DNA from: an uncultured Clostridia bacterium
GTDB taxonomy: Bacteria > Bacillota > Clostridia > TANB77 > CAG-508
Direction of reading: 5' to 3'
Length of the DNA stretch: 34,224 nt
Assembly: GCA_934168365.1 (NCBI GenBank)
Contig: CAKPNJ010000012.1
Coordinates: 1 to 34,224 of the forward strand
A program made the position numbers and the translations under genes. How positions within the stretch are numbered: the stretch's first letter is position 1; every line of letters begins with the position of its first letter. This document shows, one piece after another, positions 26,365-33,622 of this stretch. The notes beneath the pieces were generated by a model, which was not told the DNA's origin, did not search any database, and worked only from the letters and a program-made list of their open reading frames with translations.

Positions 26365-26631
26365 TTATTGCATTGAGTTGGATTTTCTCATACGGAGGTA
26401 CTTTTCTCTCGTAGCACTTCCTCCTCTGATTCCCCGTTCTTTCCAATTGAACTTTAGTACCTCTCGAACGGCTTGCGCCATAGGCTCTGAAATTTCTGGA
26501 AGCTTCTCCGTAAGATAGGTATGAACCGTAGTCTTGCTCATTGCAAAAACTCTTGCAAGTTCCCGCACGGTCACTTGGTTTTCAATCATGTACCAAGCTA
26601 GGGCTAACGTCTGTTTTTCGATTCTCTCCAT
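26365..26631 (-). CDS. spoIIID: SpoIIID-family sporulation transcription regulator
   Basis: 88-aa DNA-binding protein. A helix-turn-helix at about 18-42 (VTVRELARVFAMSKTTVHTYLTE) followed by KLPEIS and the conserved RGGSATREKYL tail matches SpoIIID, which switches gene expression in the mother cell between sigma-E and sigma-K. GC is near 47% by hand count over its central part, against about 30% nearby, so it may be acquired. Unlike a standard spoIIID (sigma-E dependent) it has a perfect sigma-A promoter. It could therefore be a SpoIIID-like regulator of a mobile element rather than the sporulation one. It has its own terminator and is monocistronic. Confidence 0.8.
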   Translation of the reverse strand: MERIEKQTLALAWYMIENQVTVRELARVFAMSKTTVHTYLTEKLPEISEPMAQAVREVLKFNWKERGIRGGSATREKYLRMRKSNSMQ

Positions 26632-26681
26632 AAAATCCTCTCCAAAAATTAACTATAGCCATATTAGGCTACGCACTTTAT

Positions 26682-26710
26682 ATTATACTCCTTAATTATG
26701 TCAATGTCAA
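26682..26710 (-). promoter_or_regulatory. perfect consensus sigma-A promoter
   Basis: Minus strand TTGACA (26705-26710), 17-base spacer, TATAAT (26682-26687). In the leader a short TAGCC/GGCTA inverted repeat (26656-26671) lies between the start site and the ribosome site GGAGAGG. Confidence 0.85.
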
Positions 26711-26738
26711 ATTCTGGATTTTATTTAAAGAAACTCTC

Positions 26739-27962
26739 TCATTTTATATATAGTATTGGGCGAAAACTCATGTTCATTCTTGGCGCTACACCTCCAGAAG
26801 AACTATAGACGTTACAATAAAGGTAACCTCGATCGGATGCTAATCCGATAATATTACCACCAAATATTTCAGCACCTCCACCACGATAAACACAAGGCCA
26901 ATATGTTGTATCAGTAAATTTAGTAGAATATTCTGTGGTCCACTCGCACGCATTTCCTGATATATCCCATATATTACAATATTTATCACTACTTATTCCC
27001 GTTTTTTCAAGTGTTACCCCACCTTTATTTTGACTTGCATAATTTGGTATACCTGAATATGTTTGTATAAATACTATTGTTGTATCCCATACATAACTAT
27101 TAACTAAATCACTAGCATATTCTGCTCTATCTCCATACATTAATCTACTTGCTTTTGCTGCCTTTGTTTGATCTATATCGCCTAATACTGATTGATTATA
27201 TTTTGATTCTATCTGTGCTTCTTTTCCACTTGCTTCAAAACGTGCTATATAATAGCCTCCATTTGCTAATGTTGTTGATATAAATTCTTCTAAATTTCTT
27301 GCTGTTGCGTTTTGACCTGTTGAACCTTCTTCATCATTTCCTTCTCTAGATACACTTAACTCTTGATAATACTCACTTATTGTAACTGCTTTAGTACAAT
27401 TTTCTACTGATGCAACTTGTACTGGTTGTCCTGAAGCTACTGCTCCATTTGTCATTGTAAAATCACTATATCTTCCAAGTGTTATTGTAGTTGAATTTCC
27501 AGATTTATTATTTATTGTTCCAACTGGTACCCACACGAATTGATTTCTTGCTGTTCCTGTTTGTGTATCTTCTATTACTATCCCATCTTGTACTGCTGGA
27601 ATAGTATCTCCACTATAAGTATAAGTTGCTGAACCTGCTTCTGTTCCGTGTGGTAATATTTTAAATCCTTTTGGTATTGTTATCTTATTTCCATATGCAT
27701 CTTCTGCTTTTGTATTTTTATCTACTACTGTTCCCAGTAATGTTGAGATTTTAGGTCTTGTAGTTGGATTTTCGTCTTCTCCTGTTGTGCCATTTACTTG
27801 ATTATCTATCCATTGGTTTAATTCATTTATTGCTTCTAAATCATTTTGTTCTGCTGCATTCATTTTATTTTGAGAATCTTGTGTTTTTTTAATTATCCCA
27901 CTATCTCCAAATAGTGCATTAATGCTTACTCCTGCTAATATTAAAAGTACTACTATTGTCAT
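26739..27962 (-). CDS. 5'-truncated pilin-like surface protein with FGE/C-type-lectin-like domain
   Basis: 407 residues from the first usable Met. The N-terminus TIVVLLILAGVSINALFG is the hydrophobic half of a prepilin-type helix, but the expected KGITLIALV part with the peptidase cleavage site is missing, and a stop codon lies four codons upstream in frame. A linker leads to a domain with FVWVPVG near 150, NIWDISGNACEW (330-341), RGGG (360-363) and FRPIL (400-404). This is the signature of formylglycine-generating-enzyme/sulfatase-modifying-factor-like folds, common on gut Clostridia surface proteins. Truncation coincides with the 3' flank of the recombinase gene. It may be an inactive remnant. 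A SpoIIID-like gene with its own promoter follows. Confidence 0.7.
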   Translation of the reverse strand: MTIVVLLILAGVSINALFGDSGIIKKTQDSQNKMNAAEQNDLEAINELNQWIDNQVNGTTGEDENPTTRPKISTLLGTVVDKNTKAEDAYGNKITIPKGFKILPHGTEAGSATYTYSGDTIPAVQDGIVIEDTQTGTARNQFVWVPVGTINNKSGNSTTITLGRYSDFTMTNGAVASGQPVQVASVENCTKAVTISEYYQELSVSREGNDEEGSTGQNATARNLEEFISTTLANGGYYIARFEASGKEAQIESKYNQSVLGDIDQTKAAKASRLMYGDRAEYASDLVNSYVWDTTIVFIQTYSGIPNYASQNKGGVTLEKTGISSDKYCNIWDISGNACEWTTEYSTKFTDTTYWPCVYRGGGAEIFGGNIIGLASDRGYLYCNVYSSSGGVAPRMNMSFRPILYIK

Positions 27963-27990
27963 CGTTGTTCGTTATGATAAATTTTTATTT

Positions 27991-29626
27991 TTAAAAATTT
28001 ATGCAGTCTCTAATGTCATAAACATTATCATCCTGCTTATTATCTTCATTTAATATACTGAATTTATAGTATATTTTTACTTCTTTGTTTTCAGATACTG
28101 TGATTTTATCAACTAATGATACTACCATTTCTCTTGTTATTTTTCTTGCTTTAATAAAGTTAGTTACTTCTTTCTTTAAATCAACCTCGTGTGATGTTTC
28201 TTCTTTTTGTTTTAACAAATTTTTTATCATCTCTTCTAATTCTTTTTTTCTATCTAATGTTGAAATATACATTCTCTCAAAGTCATCAACATTAATGATT
28301 CCTGATAGTTTGTCCTCATATAGTTGGTCGATTTTCTTATTCATAATTTCTATTTTACTTTGATTTGCTTGAATTTGATTTTGAATTAAATTCTTTTTGT
28401 AGGCATTAGTATCTTTTACTTTTTCTGCTAATTTGAATAGTTCATCTTCTTTTAAATATTCTTTAAGTCGTTCTTTTATTGTTTTAATAACTGCATTTGT
28501 TAGTTTTTCACAGTTATTTGAATGTGGGGTACATAGTTTAAGTCGTGTCATAGAGGCATAAGTATTGCACCTTAAATATTGTATTGAATTACCACTTTTT
28601 TGTTTTAGTGTTAGTACACTTAATTTTTTTCCACATTCTGCACACTCTAATAAACCCTTTAAAAGAAAATCGTGTTTTTTTACTCTTGTCCTTTTTCTGC
28701 TCTCTATCATTCTTTGAACTATATCAAATGTTTCTTGGTCTACTAGTGGCTCATGCATTCCTTTGACCTCAATTTGTTCTTCAGTTGGAATTTGAATAAT
28801 TCTCTTACTTTTATAACTTACTTTTTTAGATTTTCCATTTATTACATTTCCTAAATAAGTTCTATCTTTTGCAATTCTAACAACTGTTGTTCTATTCCAC
28901 TTTCTTTTTACTTCATTATATCTTCTAGTGTGAGCATTTCCTACTGACTCTGATGGTACAGGAACATTATTATCATTAAGCCATTGAGCAACATCTGTTG
29001 GAAGTGTTCCTATTTTTAACATTTCATATATTTTTTGTACTACCCAGCCTGTTTCTTCATTTATTATATAATGATTTTTATCATTAGGATCTTTTCTGTA
29101 TCCGATACTTTGGGTATGTTGCCATTACTTTTCCCTGCAATGCCTTATTATGTTTTCCATCTCTTGTCTTTTTCGAACAGTCTCTTAAAAACCATTCATT
29201 AAAAAAAGCCCTAATTTTTATATCATCATGGAAATTAGCTGATGTTTTTGAATCCAAATTCTCATTTACTGCAACAAATCTTACTCCTTTTAATTGAAAA
29301 AACTCTTCTATATAATCATCAATTCCTGATGCCACCCTTCCAAATCTAGATAAATCTTTAACTACAACCATATTTATATGACCTTCATCAACATCATTTA
29401 TCATCTCTTGAAACCCAGGTCTGTCATAAAAAGCTCCACTTTCTCCATCATCCACATATGTTTTATATATTGTTAAATGATTTTCTTTGCAAAAGTTATT
29501 TAAAAGGATCTTTTGGTTTGTTATACTTCCACTTTCACCATATTTTTTTAAATCTTCTATTCTTTCGTTGGATAGTCTTACTAATATTCCTACAACATAT
29601 TTTTCAGGATTACTTATCGTTATCAT
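27991..29626 (-). pseudogene. large serine recombinase, one-base frameshift
   Basis: Site-specific recombinase of the resolvase/large serine type. The first frame (29626 to 29084) has the resolvase domain with S19 (GILVRLSNE), DDGESGAFYDRPGF and VVVKDLSRFGR. The second frame holds the Recombinase domain, the zinc-ribbon (CAECGKK, later cysteines) and a long coiled coil. The original frame reads KYRIQKRS then stop. Dropping one base near 29104 gives KYGYRKDPNDKNHYIINEE and an ORF of 544 aa, the usual length. Start supported by AAGGAGG 4 bases upstream. Whether the frameshift is genuine or a sequencing error is open. Confidence 0.88.
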
Positions 29627-29686
29627 TTTTCCTCCTTCCAGCTGATAACGGTAGTTTCCTATCCTCGATTGCTCATATTATAACTC

Positions 29687-29821
29687 TTATTTGCTTTTTT
29701 TCAAGTCATAATTACTATTTATTACATCTTTTATATAAGATTTAAATATATCTTTTAAAACCACTTTTATATCTGGTTTTTCTTTATTAAATACCTCTAT
29801 TATTTTAAATTCTTGCTTCAT
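29687..29821 (-). CDS. 44-aa small protein upstream of the recombinase
   Basis: Starts with ATG 29821 behind AGGAGG (5-base spacing) and runs 44 codons: MKQEFKIIEVFNKEKPDIK then a lysine-rich helix. Small basic proteins of this kind often precede serine recombinase genes in Clostridia elements and may be excisionase-like, but nothing in it proves that. About 60 bases separate it from the recombinase start. Confidence 0.6.
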   Translation of the reverse strand: MKQEFKIIEVFNKEKPDIKVVLKDIFKSYIKDVINSNYDLKKSK

Positions 29822-29863
29822 AAGAGCCTCCTCGTACAATTGTGATAGAAACTATCTCAACTT

Positions 29864-30295
29864 TTAATAACCTTTCCAATTAATTCGTTTAGGCACATCA
29901 CTGCCTACAACAATTCCTTTTTTTAATACATAACTCTGCGACTTTGAATTATATTTATAGATTGATGGATTCCAATCTCTAAAAGCTCTATTACTTATTG
30001 GCTTTTTTCCACCAGACAATTCTCTACTTGCCTGTTCGTGAGCTTGTTTTAATATTGCATAGTCCACATCTACACTCTTATTCCTTCTTATAGTGGTTAT
30101 ATATTGTTTTGTATATTCAACATTCTTTTTCCTATTTATTTGTTTCCTTATTTCTTTTTCCTGTAAGTACCTTTCATCTTTTTGTAGAACTTGAGTAACT
30201 GCACTTTTTGATATTCCAAGTTTTTTAGAAATATCAATTGCTCTTAATTTTTCTATGAAATACATTTCTATAATTATATCTTTATTTTCGTTCAT
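29864..30295 (-). CDS. helix-turn-helix DNA-binding protein
   Basis: 143 aa. The N-terminus (IEMYFIEKLRAIDISKKLGISKSAVTQVLQKD, about 9-40) is a clear helix-turn-helix, followed by a basic stretch (KEIRKQINRKKNVEY). The C-terminal half (GGKKPISNRAFRDWNPSIYKY, ending in RINWKGY) is of unknown fold. It is probably a regulator of the surrounding element. The ribosome site is weak: GGAA lies far upstream and AGAGTG is adjacent. No recognisable family name beyond HTH. Confidence 0.7.
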   Translation of the reverse strand: MNENKDIIIEMYFIEKLRAIDISKKLGISKSAVTQVLQKDERYLQEKEIRKQINRKKNVEYTKQYITTIRRNKSVDVDYAILKQAHEQASRELSGGKKPISNRAFRDWNPSIYKYNSKSQSYVLKKGIVVGSDVPKRINWKGY

Positions 30296-30372
30296 ACACT
30301 CTAAAATTTCCTTACTTAACTTTTTACTAACAACTTTTGAATATGAAGAAACTAATAGAGCTAAATATAACT

Positions 30373-30531
30373 CTACTTAATTTCTAAATCTTTCATAGCT
30401 TTTTTGAATTCTTTTTTACTCATTTTACTTAAAGGTTTTACTTTTTTATATCTCCTCTTCTTTTTATGTATTAAGTATTTTATTATTGTAAAGGAGATAA
30501 TCAGCAAGATAATTAAAATTACATACCACAT
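30373..30531 (-). CDS. 52-aa single-pass membrane protein, coupled
   Basis: Reads MWYVILIILLIISFTIIKYL as a membrane helix, then a strongly basic cytoplasmic tail (IHKKKRRYKKVKPL). Its ATG (30529-30531) overlaps the TAA (30531-30533) of the upstream 65-aa gene by one base, a TAATG junction, so the pair is translationally coupled. It is too short to fall in a usual annotation. Holin-like or regulatory membrane roles are possible but unsupported. Confidence 0.7.
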   Translation of the reverse strand: MWYVILIILLIISFTIIKYLIHKKKRRYKKVKPLSKMSKKEFKKAMKDLEIK

Positions 30532-30728
30532 TACTTTTTCCCCTTTACAATAATATTTGCCAGTCTTTTAACTTCTGCTGTTCCAAATTTTGAATATAAC
30601 ATTTTTATTTCCTTTTGTAATTCTTTTGCATTTACTTCGGTAGCACTATGTTGTAATGTGTGAACAGCCAGTTGTGCATAGGCAATTGCTGAATCGATAT
30701 CCATAAGTTCTTGCATTTTTGACTCCAT
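30531..30728 (-). CDS. 65-aa small protein of unknown function
   Basis: Start at ATG 30728, chosen over a GTG nine bases upstream because that GTG lies inside the ribosome site AAAGGAGGTGA, an almost perfect Shine-Dalgarno. The sequence (MESKMQELMDIDSAIAYAQL ... KMLYSKFGTAEVKRLANIIV) is helical and soluble, ending in a basic KGKK. It is coupled to the membrane protein that follows. The strong ribosome site suggests high expression. Confidence 0.7.
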   Translation of the reverse strand: MESKMQELMDIDSAIAYAQLAVHTLQHSATEVNAKELQKEIKMLYSKFGTAEVKRLANIIVKGKK

Positions 30729-30805
30729 ATTGGTCACCTCCTTTTTTTATCTACCCATATGAAGTCAAAAATTTTTGTCGATGTTGCAAATTTTGAAAAA
30801 TTTTT

Positions 30806-30973
30806 TTATTTTTTTCGATTTTTTGAAAGTTCTTTAAATATAACAATCATAATTTCTTGGTATAGATCCTCATCAAATTTAAAATTTATTTTTGATCTAC
30901 TTAATATTAAAGGCTTGTATTCTTCTATTATCTTTAGAATTTCTTTATCTGATAAACTAAAATCATTAAACAT
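30806..30973 (-). CDS. 55-aa HTH_16-like conjugative-transposon regulator
   Basis: Starts with ATG 30973 behind AGGAGGG. The pattern FSLSDKEILKIIEEYKPLI followed by FDEDLYQEIMIVIFKEL matches the short helical domain found in conjugative transposons beside sigma-like factors (Orf8-type in Tn916, HTH_16). It begins inside the last eight bases of the sigma-like gene, so the two are coupled. A short AT-rich gap follows with no feature. Confidence 0.65.
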   Translation of the reverse strand: MFNDFSLSDKEILKIIEEYKPLILSRSKINFKFDEDLYQEIMIVIFKELSKNRKK

Positions 30974-31400
30974 CTCTTTTCCCTCCTATAAGATATTTCA
31001 TTATTTTGTCTAGTGCTGTTGCCTTAATCCTCCATATAGTAGTTCTTTCTAAATTCATTTCCATTGCAATCACATTAATACTTTTATTTTCTTTATACAA
31101 AGAAAAAAGCACCATCTTCTCTCTCAAAGATAATGCTTTTATTGCATAATACAATTTACTATCTGAAATAACCTTTTCAAATTCAACAGCAGATTTAATC
31201 TCATCCTCACATTTATTAATAATTATATCAAGCACAGATTCTCCTTCGACTTCTTCTACTTCTTCCATACTCACACATTGATTATTAATATAACAATAGT
31301 TATCCTTTATATATCTCTTTCTTGCATTTACAACAATGCTTTTCAAATATGCTGTTTCTTCTTTAGATAATCCTTCTACTAAATAATTCTTCCTTTCCAT
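30966..31400 (-). CDS. sigma-70-like regulator
   Basis: 144 aa from ATG 31400. The C-terminal segment ALSLREKMVLFSLYKENKS followed by VIAMEMNLERTTIWRIKATA is a sigma region 4 helix-turn-helix, and EKVISDSKLYYAIKAL precedes it. It resembles the sigma-like Orf7 type of conjugative elements and TcdR-like alternative factors. I start at 31400 rather than 31442 because GGAG lies 7 bases before it. Overlaps the HTH_16-like gene by eight bases, forming a regulatory pair for the element. Confidence 0.75.
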   Translation of the reverse strand: MERKNYLVEGLSKEETAYLKSIVVNARKRYIKDNYCYINNQCVSMEEVEEVEGESVLDIIINKCEDEIKSAVEFEKVISDSKLYYAIKALSLREKMVLFSLYKENKSINVIAMEMNLERTTIWRIKATALDKIMKYLIGGKRDV

Positions 31401-31804
31401 AAACATTCTCCAATCATTAAAATTGAACAATGTCCAAAACAAAGGAAGTTATATTCCGTTGTTATACTATTTACTTAATAAAAGTTCTACCCATCCATAA
31501 TAAAAAATCCTCCTATCACACAATAGTCTGAAATATAGCTTTCAAATATTATCTTATGTTTGTTAACAATATCATAGGTAATACTTCCTTTATTTCGGGC
31601 TATTGTCCTATGGGAATATTAGCATTTTTTAGAGAAATAAACCGAATAATTGGTGTGCATTGGATTAAATCGGAAAAAATCGGCATGGAGTTTTCATAAT
31701 TTTACTGTTTTAGCTGACTTTTTGACATAAATGTTGTTGATTTTATTGAATTTTAGGCGTTTTCGTGATATAATCTAGACAATTAAATTTGGAGGATATC
31801 TTAT
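31401..31804. other. 404-base intergenic region
   Basis: Divergent spacer between the sigma-like gene and the Spo0A-like gene. It contains an inverted repeat AAAGGAAGT (31441-31449)/ACTTCCTTT (31583-31591), a doubled AATCGG (about 31667-31682), and the promoter listed separately. No tRNA, coding ORF or remnant of the pilin-like gene was found here. Confidence 0.6.
31746..31774 (+). promoter_or_regulatory. promoter of the Spo0A-like gene
   Basis: TTGAAT (31746-31751), 17-base spacer, TATAAT (31769-31774), 30 bases before the ATG, whose ribosome site is GGAGG. Confidence 0.7.
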
Positions 31805-32524
31805 ATGGTTAGAGTTATGATCGCTGATGATAATGCAGATTGGATTACATCTTGTTCAACAATTCTTACAAAGGAAAAAGATATCACACTTTGTGGTGTA
31901 GCTATGGATGGCGAGGAAGCATATAATTCCTATTTAATAAATCAACCTGATGTATTATTGCTAGACCTAGAAATGCCTAAAATGAGTGGTGCAGAAGTTG
32001 CTAATAATTTATCTGCATTGCCAGAAGAAAACGAAAAAAGAAATATTTTAATTGTGTCAGGGAAAGCACAAGAACAAATTAAATTTAGAGAATTTAAAAA
32101 AATATATAATTTGATTCCTAAACCTGTTAATTTTGATTTCCTAATACAAGAAATATATGATGTTGCAAACTTCAACAGAAAGCCAATATTAAATATAAAC
32201 GATATAAAAATGGTGTTTTCAAAATTACATTTAAACCATTTTTCAAAAGGTGGATTATATTTATTAGATGCAATAGCACTATGCTATGATAATGAAAACT
32301 TATTAGATAATTTCAAATGCATTTGTCTTATTTTGTCGCACAAATATAATGTATCTGAAAAAAATATTCAATGGAGTATAGAAAGTTCATTGAAAACGAT
32401 GAGTAAATATGTAAAGAAAGAACACTTGAATTCACTCTTTCCATATCATGATTTGACAAATAGAATTAGTCCAAAGCAATTTATTGAATTGATGTTGGAA
32501 TACATAAATAGAAATAATTTATAA
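31805..32524 (+). CDS. Spo0A-like response regulator
   Basis: 239 aa. The receiver domain (1-115) has the acidic pair D8/D9, the phosphoacceptor D54 (LLLDLEMPKMSG) and the lysine K106 (PKPVNF). The C-terminal domain (about 130-239) has the pattern of the Spo0A effector, with GLYLLDAIALCYDN, SHKYNVSEKNIQWSIESSL and a final helix (ISPKQFIELMLEYI). It is shorter and more diverged than usual Spo0A (about 260-270 aa), so it is either this lineage's Spo0A or a paralogue. Monocistronic with its own promoter and terminator. It may act on the TGTCGAA sites noted elsewhere. Confidence 0.8.
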   Translation: MVRVMIADDNADWITSCSTILTKEKDITLCGVAMDGEEAYNSYLINQPDVLLLDLEMPKMSGAEVANNLSALPEENEKRNILIVSGKAQEQIKFREFKKIYNLIPKPVNFDFLIQEIYDVANFNRKPILNINDIKMVFSKLHLNHFSKGGLYLLDAIALCYDNENLLDNFKCICLILSHKYNVSEKNIQWSIESSLKTMSKYVKKEHLNSLFPYHDLTNRISPKQFIELMLEYINRNNL

Positions 32525-32570
32525 AAAATAAAAGTACAATACCATTTAGGTATAACTGTACTTTTATTTT
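32525..32570. terminator. long bidirectional terminator
   Basis: AAAATAAAAGTACA (32525-32538) pairs with TGTACTTTTATTTT (32557-32570), with an inner ATACC/GGTAT stem. Ends the Spo0A-like gene and the convergent alpha-CTD-like gene. Confidence 0.85.
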
Positions 32571-32595
32571 AATTTTCTATTCCATTATATTTATT

Positions 32596-32808
32596 CTATA
32601 AAGTGTTTTTAAGTGCTAATCCTAATAGCTGTAACTCTATATTTATTTCATTTATCTCGTTTTGTAGAAAGCCTAATTTTTTTAATTCTTTTTTACTTTT
32701 CTTGCATAAATCTTCTATTTTAATTATATTATTTTGTTTTAGTCCTTCGAGTATAGATACTGATATATTTAGCCTATCAATACTTTGCTTTTTGATTTTG
32801 TCTTCCAT
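32596..32808 (-). CDS. standalone RNA polymerase alpha-CTD-like protein
   Basis: 70 aa resembling only the C-terminal domain of RpoA: LNISVSILEGLKQNNI, IKIEDLCKKSKKELKKLGF and a final helix EINEINIELQLLGLALK follow the helix-hairpin-helix pattern of alpha-CTD, with no N-terminal domain. It could bind DNA or RNA polymerase partners as a small regulator. ATG directly follows the stop of the GNAT gene, with GAGGT 7 bases before, so they are coupled. The fold assignment is by pattern only. Confidence 0.65.
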   Translation of the reverse strand: MEDKIKKQSIDRLNISVSILEGLKQNNIIKIEDLCKKSKKELKKLGFLQNEINEINIELQLLGLALKNTL

Positions 32809-33075
32809 CTAATCAACCTCACTATTATTTTTTTCTATTACTTTTTTAGCATAAGAACAAGTTGCCTCAATTGTTTTATTTAGTCTTTTGGCATTTTCCA
32901 TAATATTTTCCACAAGTTTTTTAGCAATCCCTTGTCCTTGGTATTTTTCATTTACTTCTGTGTGAGTTATATTCCATATATCTTCTGTTTCCTCAAAATT
33001 ACATTCTCCTATTTCTGTATTAAAATCATAAGCTATTGCCCTTTTTTCCTGATATCTAAATACTAATCTAATCAT
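32809..33075 (-). CDS. small GNAT acetyltransferase (YjdJ-like)
   Basis: 88 aa. Short GNAT domain of the Acetyltransf_CG type: the acetyl-CoA-binding QGQGIAKKLVENIMENAK pattern follows ITHTEVNEKY, and TIEATCSYAKKVIEKN ends the domain with the typical CSYxxxxI motif. Substrate unknown. GGAG lies 8 bases upstream of the ATG. Its stop abuts the alpha-CTD-like gene. Confidence 0.8.
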   Translation of the reverse strand: MIRLVFRYQEKRAIAYDFNTEIGECNFEETEDIWNITHTEVNEKYQGQGIAKKLVENIMENAKRLNKTIEATCSYAKKVIEKNNSEVD

Positions 33076-33144
33076 AATATTTACTCCGTTCTTTTTTCTC
33101 TCGACATAATTATATCATTGAATATCCTTTTTGTCAGCAAAATA

Positions 33145-33173
33145 TTGACATTATTGGCTTTTTTTGATAAATT
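33145..33173 (+). promoter_or_regulatory. likely hup promoter
   Basis: TTGACA (33145-33150), 17-base spacer, TAAATT (33168-33173). The -35 is perfect, the -10 is fair. Confidence 0.5.
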
Positions 33174-33226
33174 GTGTATAACAAATTACAAAAGATTTTA
33201 TTTTTTGGGAAAGGAGGATTTTTTGT

Positions 33227-33502
33227 ATGAATAAAGCAGAATTAATAGAAGCAATGGTTTCTAGAACAGGTCATTCAAAGAAAGCTACAGCAGAATCTTT
33301 AAATGCTTTCATTTCTGTTGTTTCTGAAGCACTAAAAGCAAATGATAAAGTTCAATTAGTTGGTTTTGGAACTTTTGATGTAAGAAAAAGAAGTGCTAGA
33401 AAAGGAAGAAACCCTCAAACTAAAGAAGAAATAAAAATACCTGCTTCTAAAGCTCCAGCATTCAAAGCTGGTAAAGCTTTAAAAGAGCTAGTTAATAAAT
33501 AA
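33227..33502 (+). CDS. hup: HU family DNA-binding protein
   Basis: Nucleoid-associated histone-like protein. At 91 aa it has normal length, with the alpha-helical dimer core (MNKAELIEAM), the GFGTFDVRKRSARKGRNP arm signature and the usual ending KELVNK. AAAGGAGG before the ATG gives strong translation. Monocistronic with a terminator directly after. Confidence 0.96.
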   Translation: MNKAELIEAMVSRTGHSKKATAESLNAFISVVSEALKANDKVQLVGFGTFDVRKRSARKGRNPQTKEEIKIPASKAPAFKAGKALKELVNK

Positions 33503-33521
33503 ATCATAAATCTACTTAAAT

Positions 33522-33559
33522 GAAATGGTATATTAGCATTTTTGCTAGTATACCATTTC
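33522..33559. terminator. hup terminator
   Basis: GAAATGGTATA (33522-33532) pairs with TATACCATTTC (33549-33559), extended inward by TTAGCA/TGCTAG-type pairing. Also serves the convergent minus-strand gene. Confidence 0.85.
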
Positions 33560-33622
33560 TTATTTATATGTTCAGTTTATTATTCATCATTTCAAATATA
33601 CTCACGATTAAAGAATTTGACT

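Larger units (their letters stand above)
27965..31442 (-). mobile_element. probable integrative element or remnant (serine recombinase plus small regulators)
   Basis: The recombinase, a 44-aa ORF, an HTH protein, two coupled small proteins, an HTH_16-like protein and a sigma-like protein are all minus strand and closely spaced, a cargo and regulation set typical of integrative elements. The left border is inferred from the pilin-like gene, which begins abruptly at 27962. The right border is not determined: no matching pilin 5' piece was found, and no relaxase or phage structural gene is present. Confidence 0.45.

Noticed and set aside
29640..29690. Possible leader peptide MSNRG before the recombinase
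   Set aside because: Five codons without a ribosome site; no attenuator hairpin could be drawn.
27963..31462. Shared CGTTGTT at 27963 and 31456 as possible att sites of the serine recombinase element
   Set aside because: Only 7 bases, expected by chance in AT-rich DNA, and no pilin 5' fragment lies beside the second copy.
31441..31591. AAAGGAAGT/ACTTCCTTT inverted repeat as an element border
   Set aside because: Nine bases over 130 bp spacing is weak, and nothing else marks a border there.
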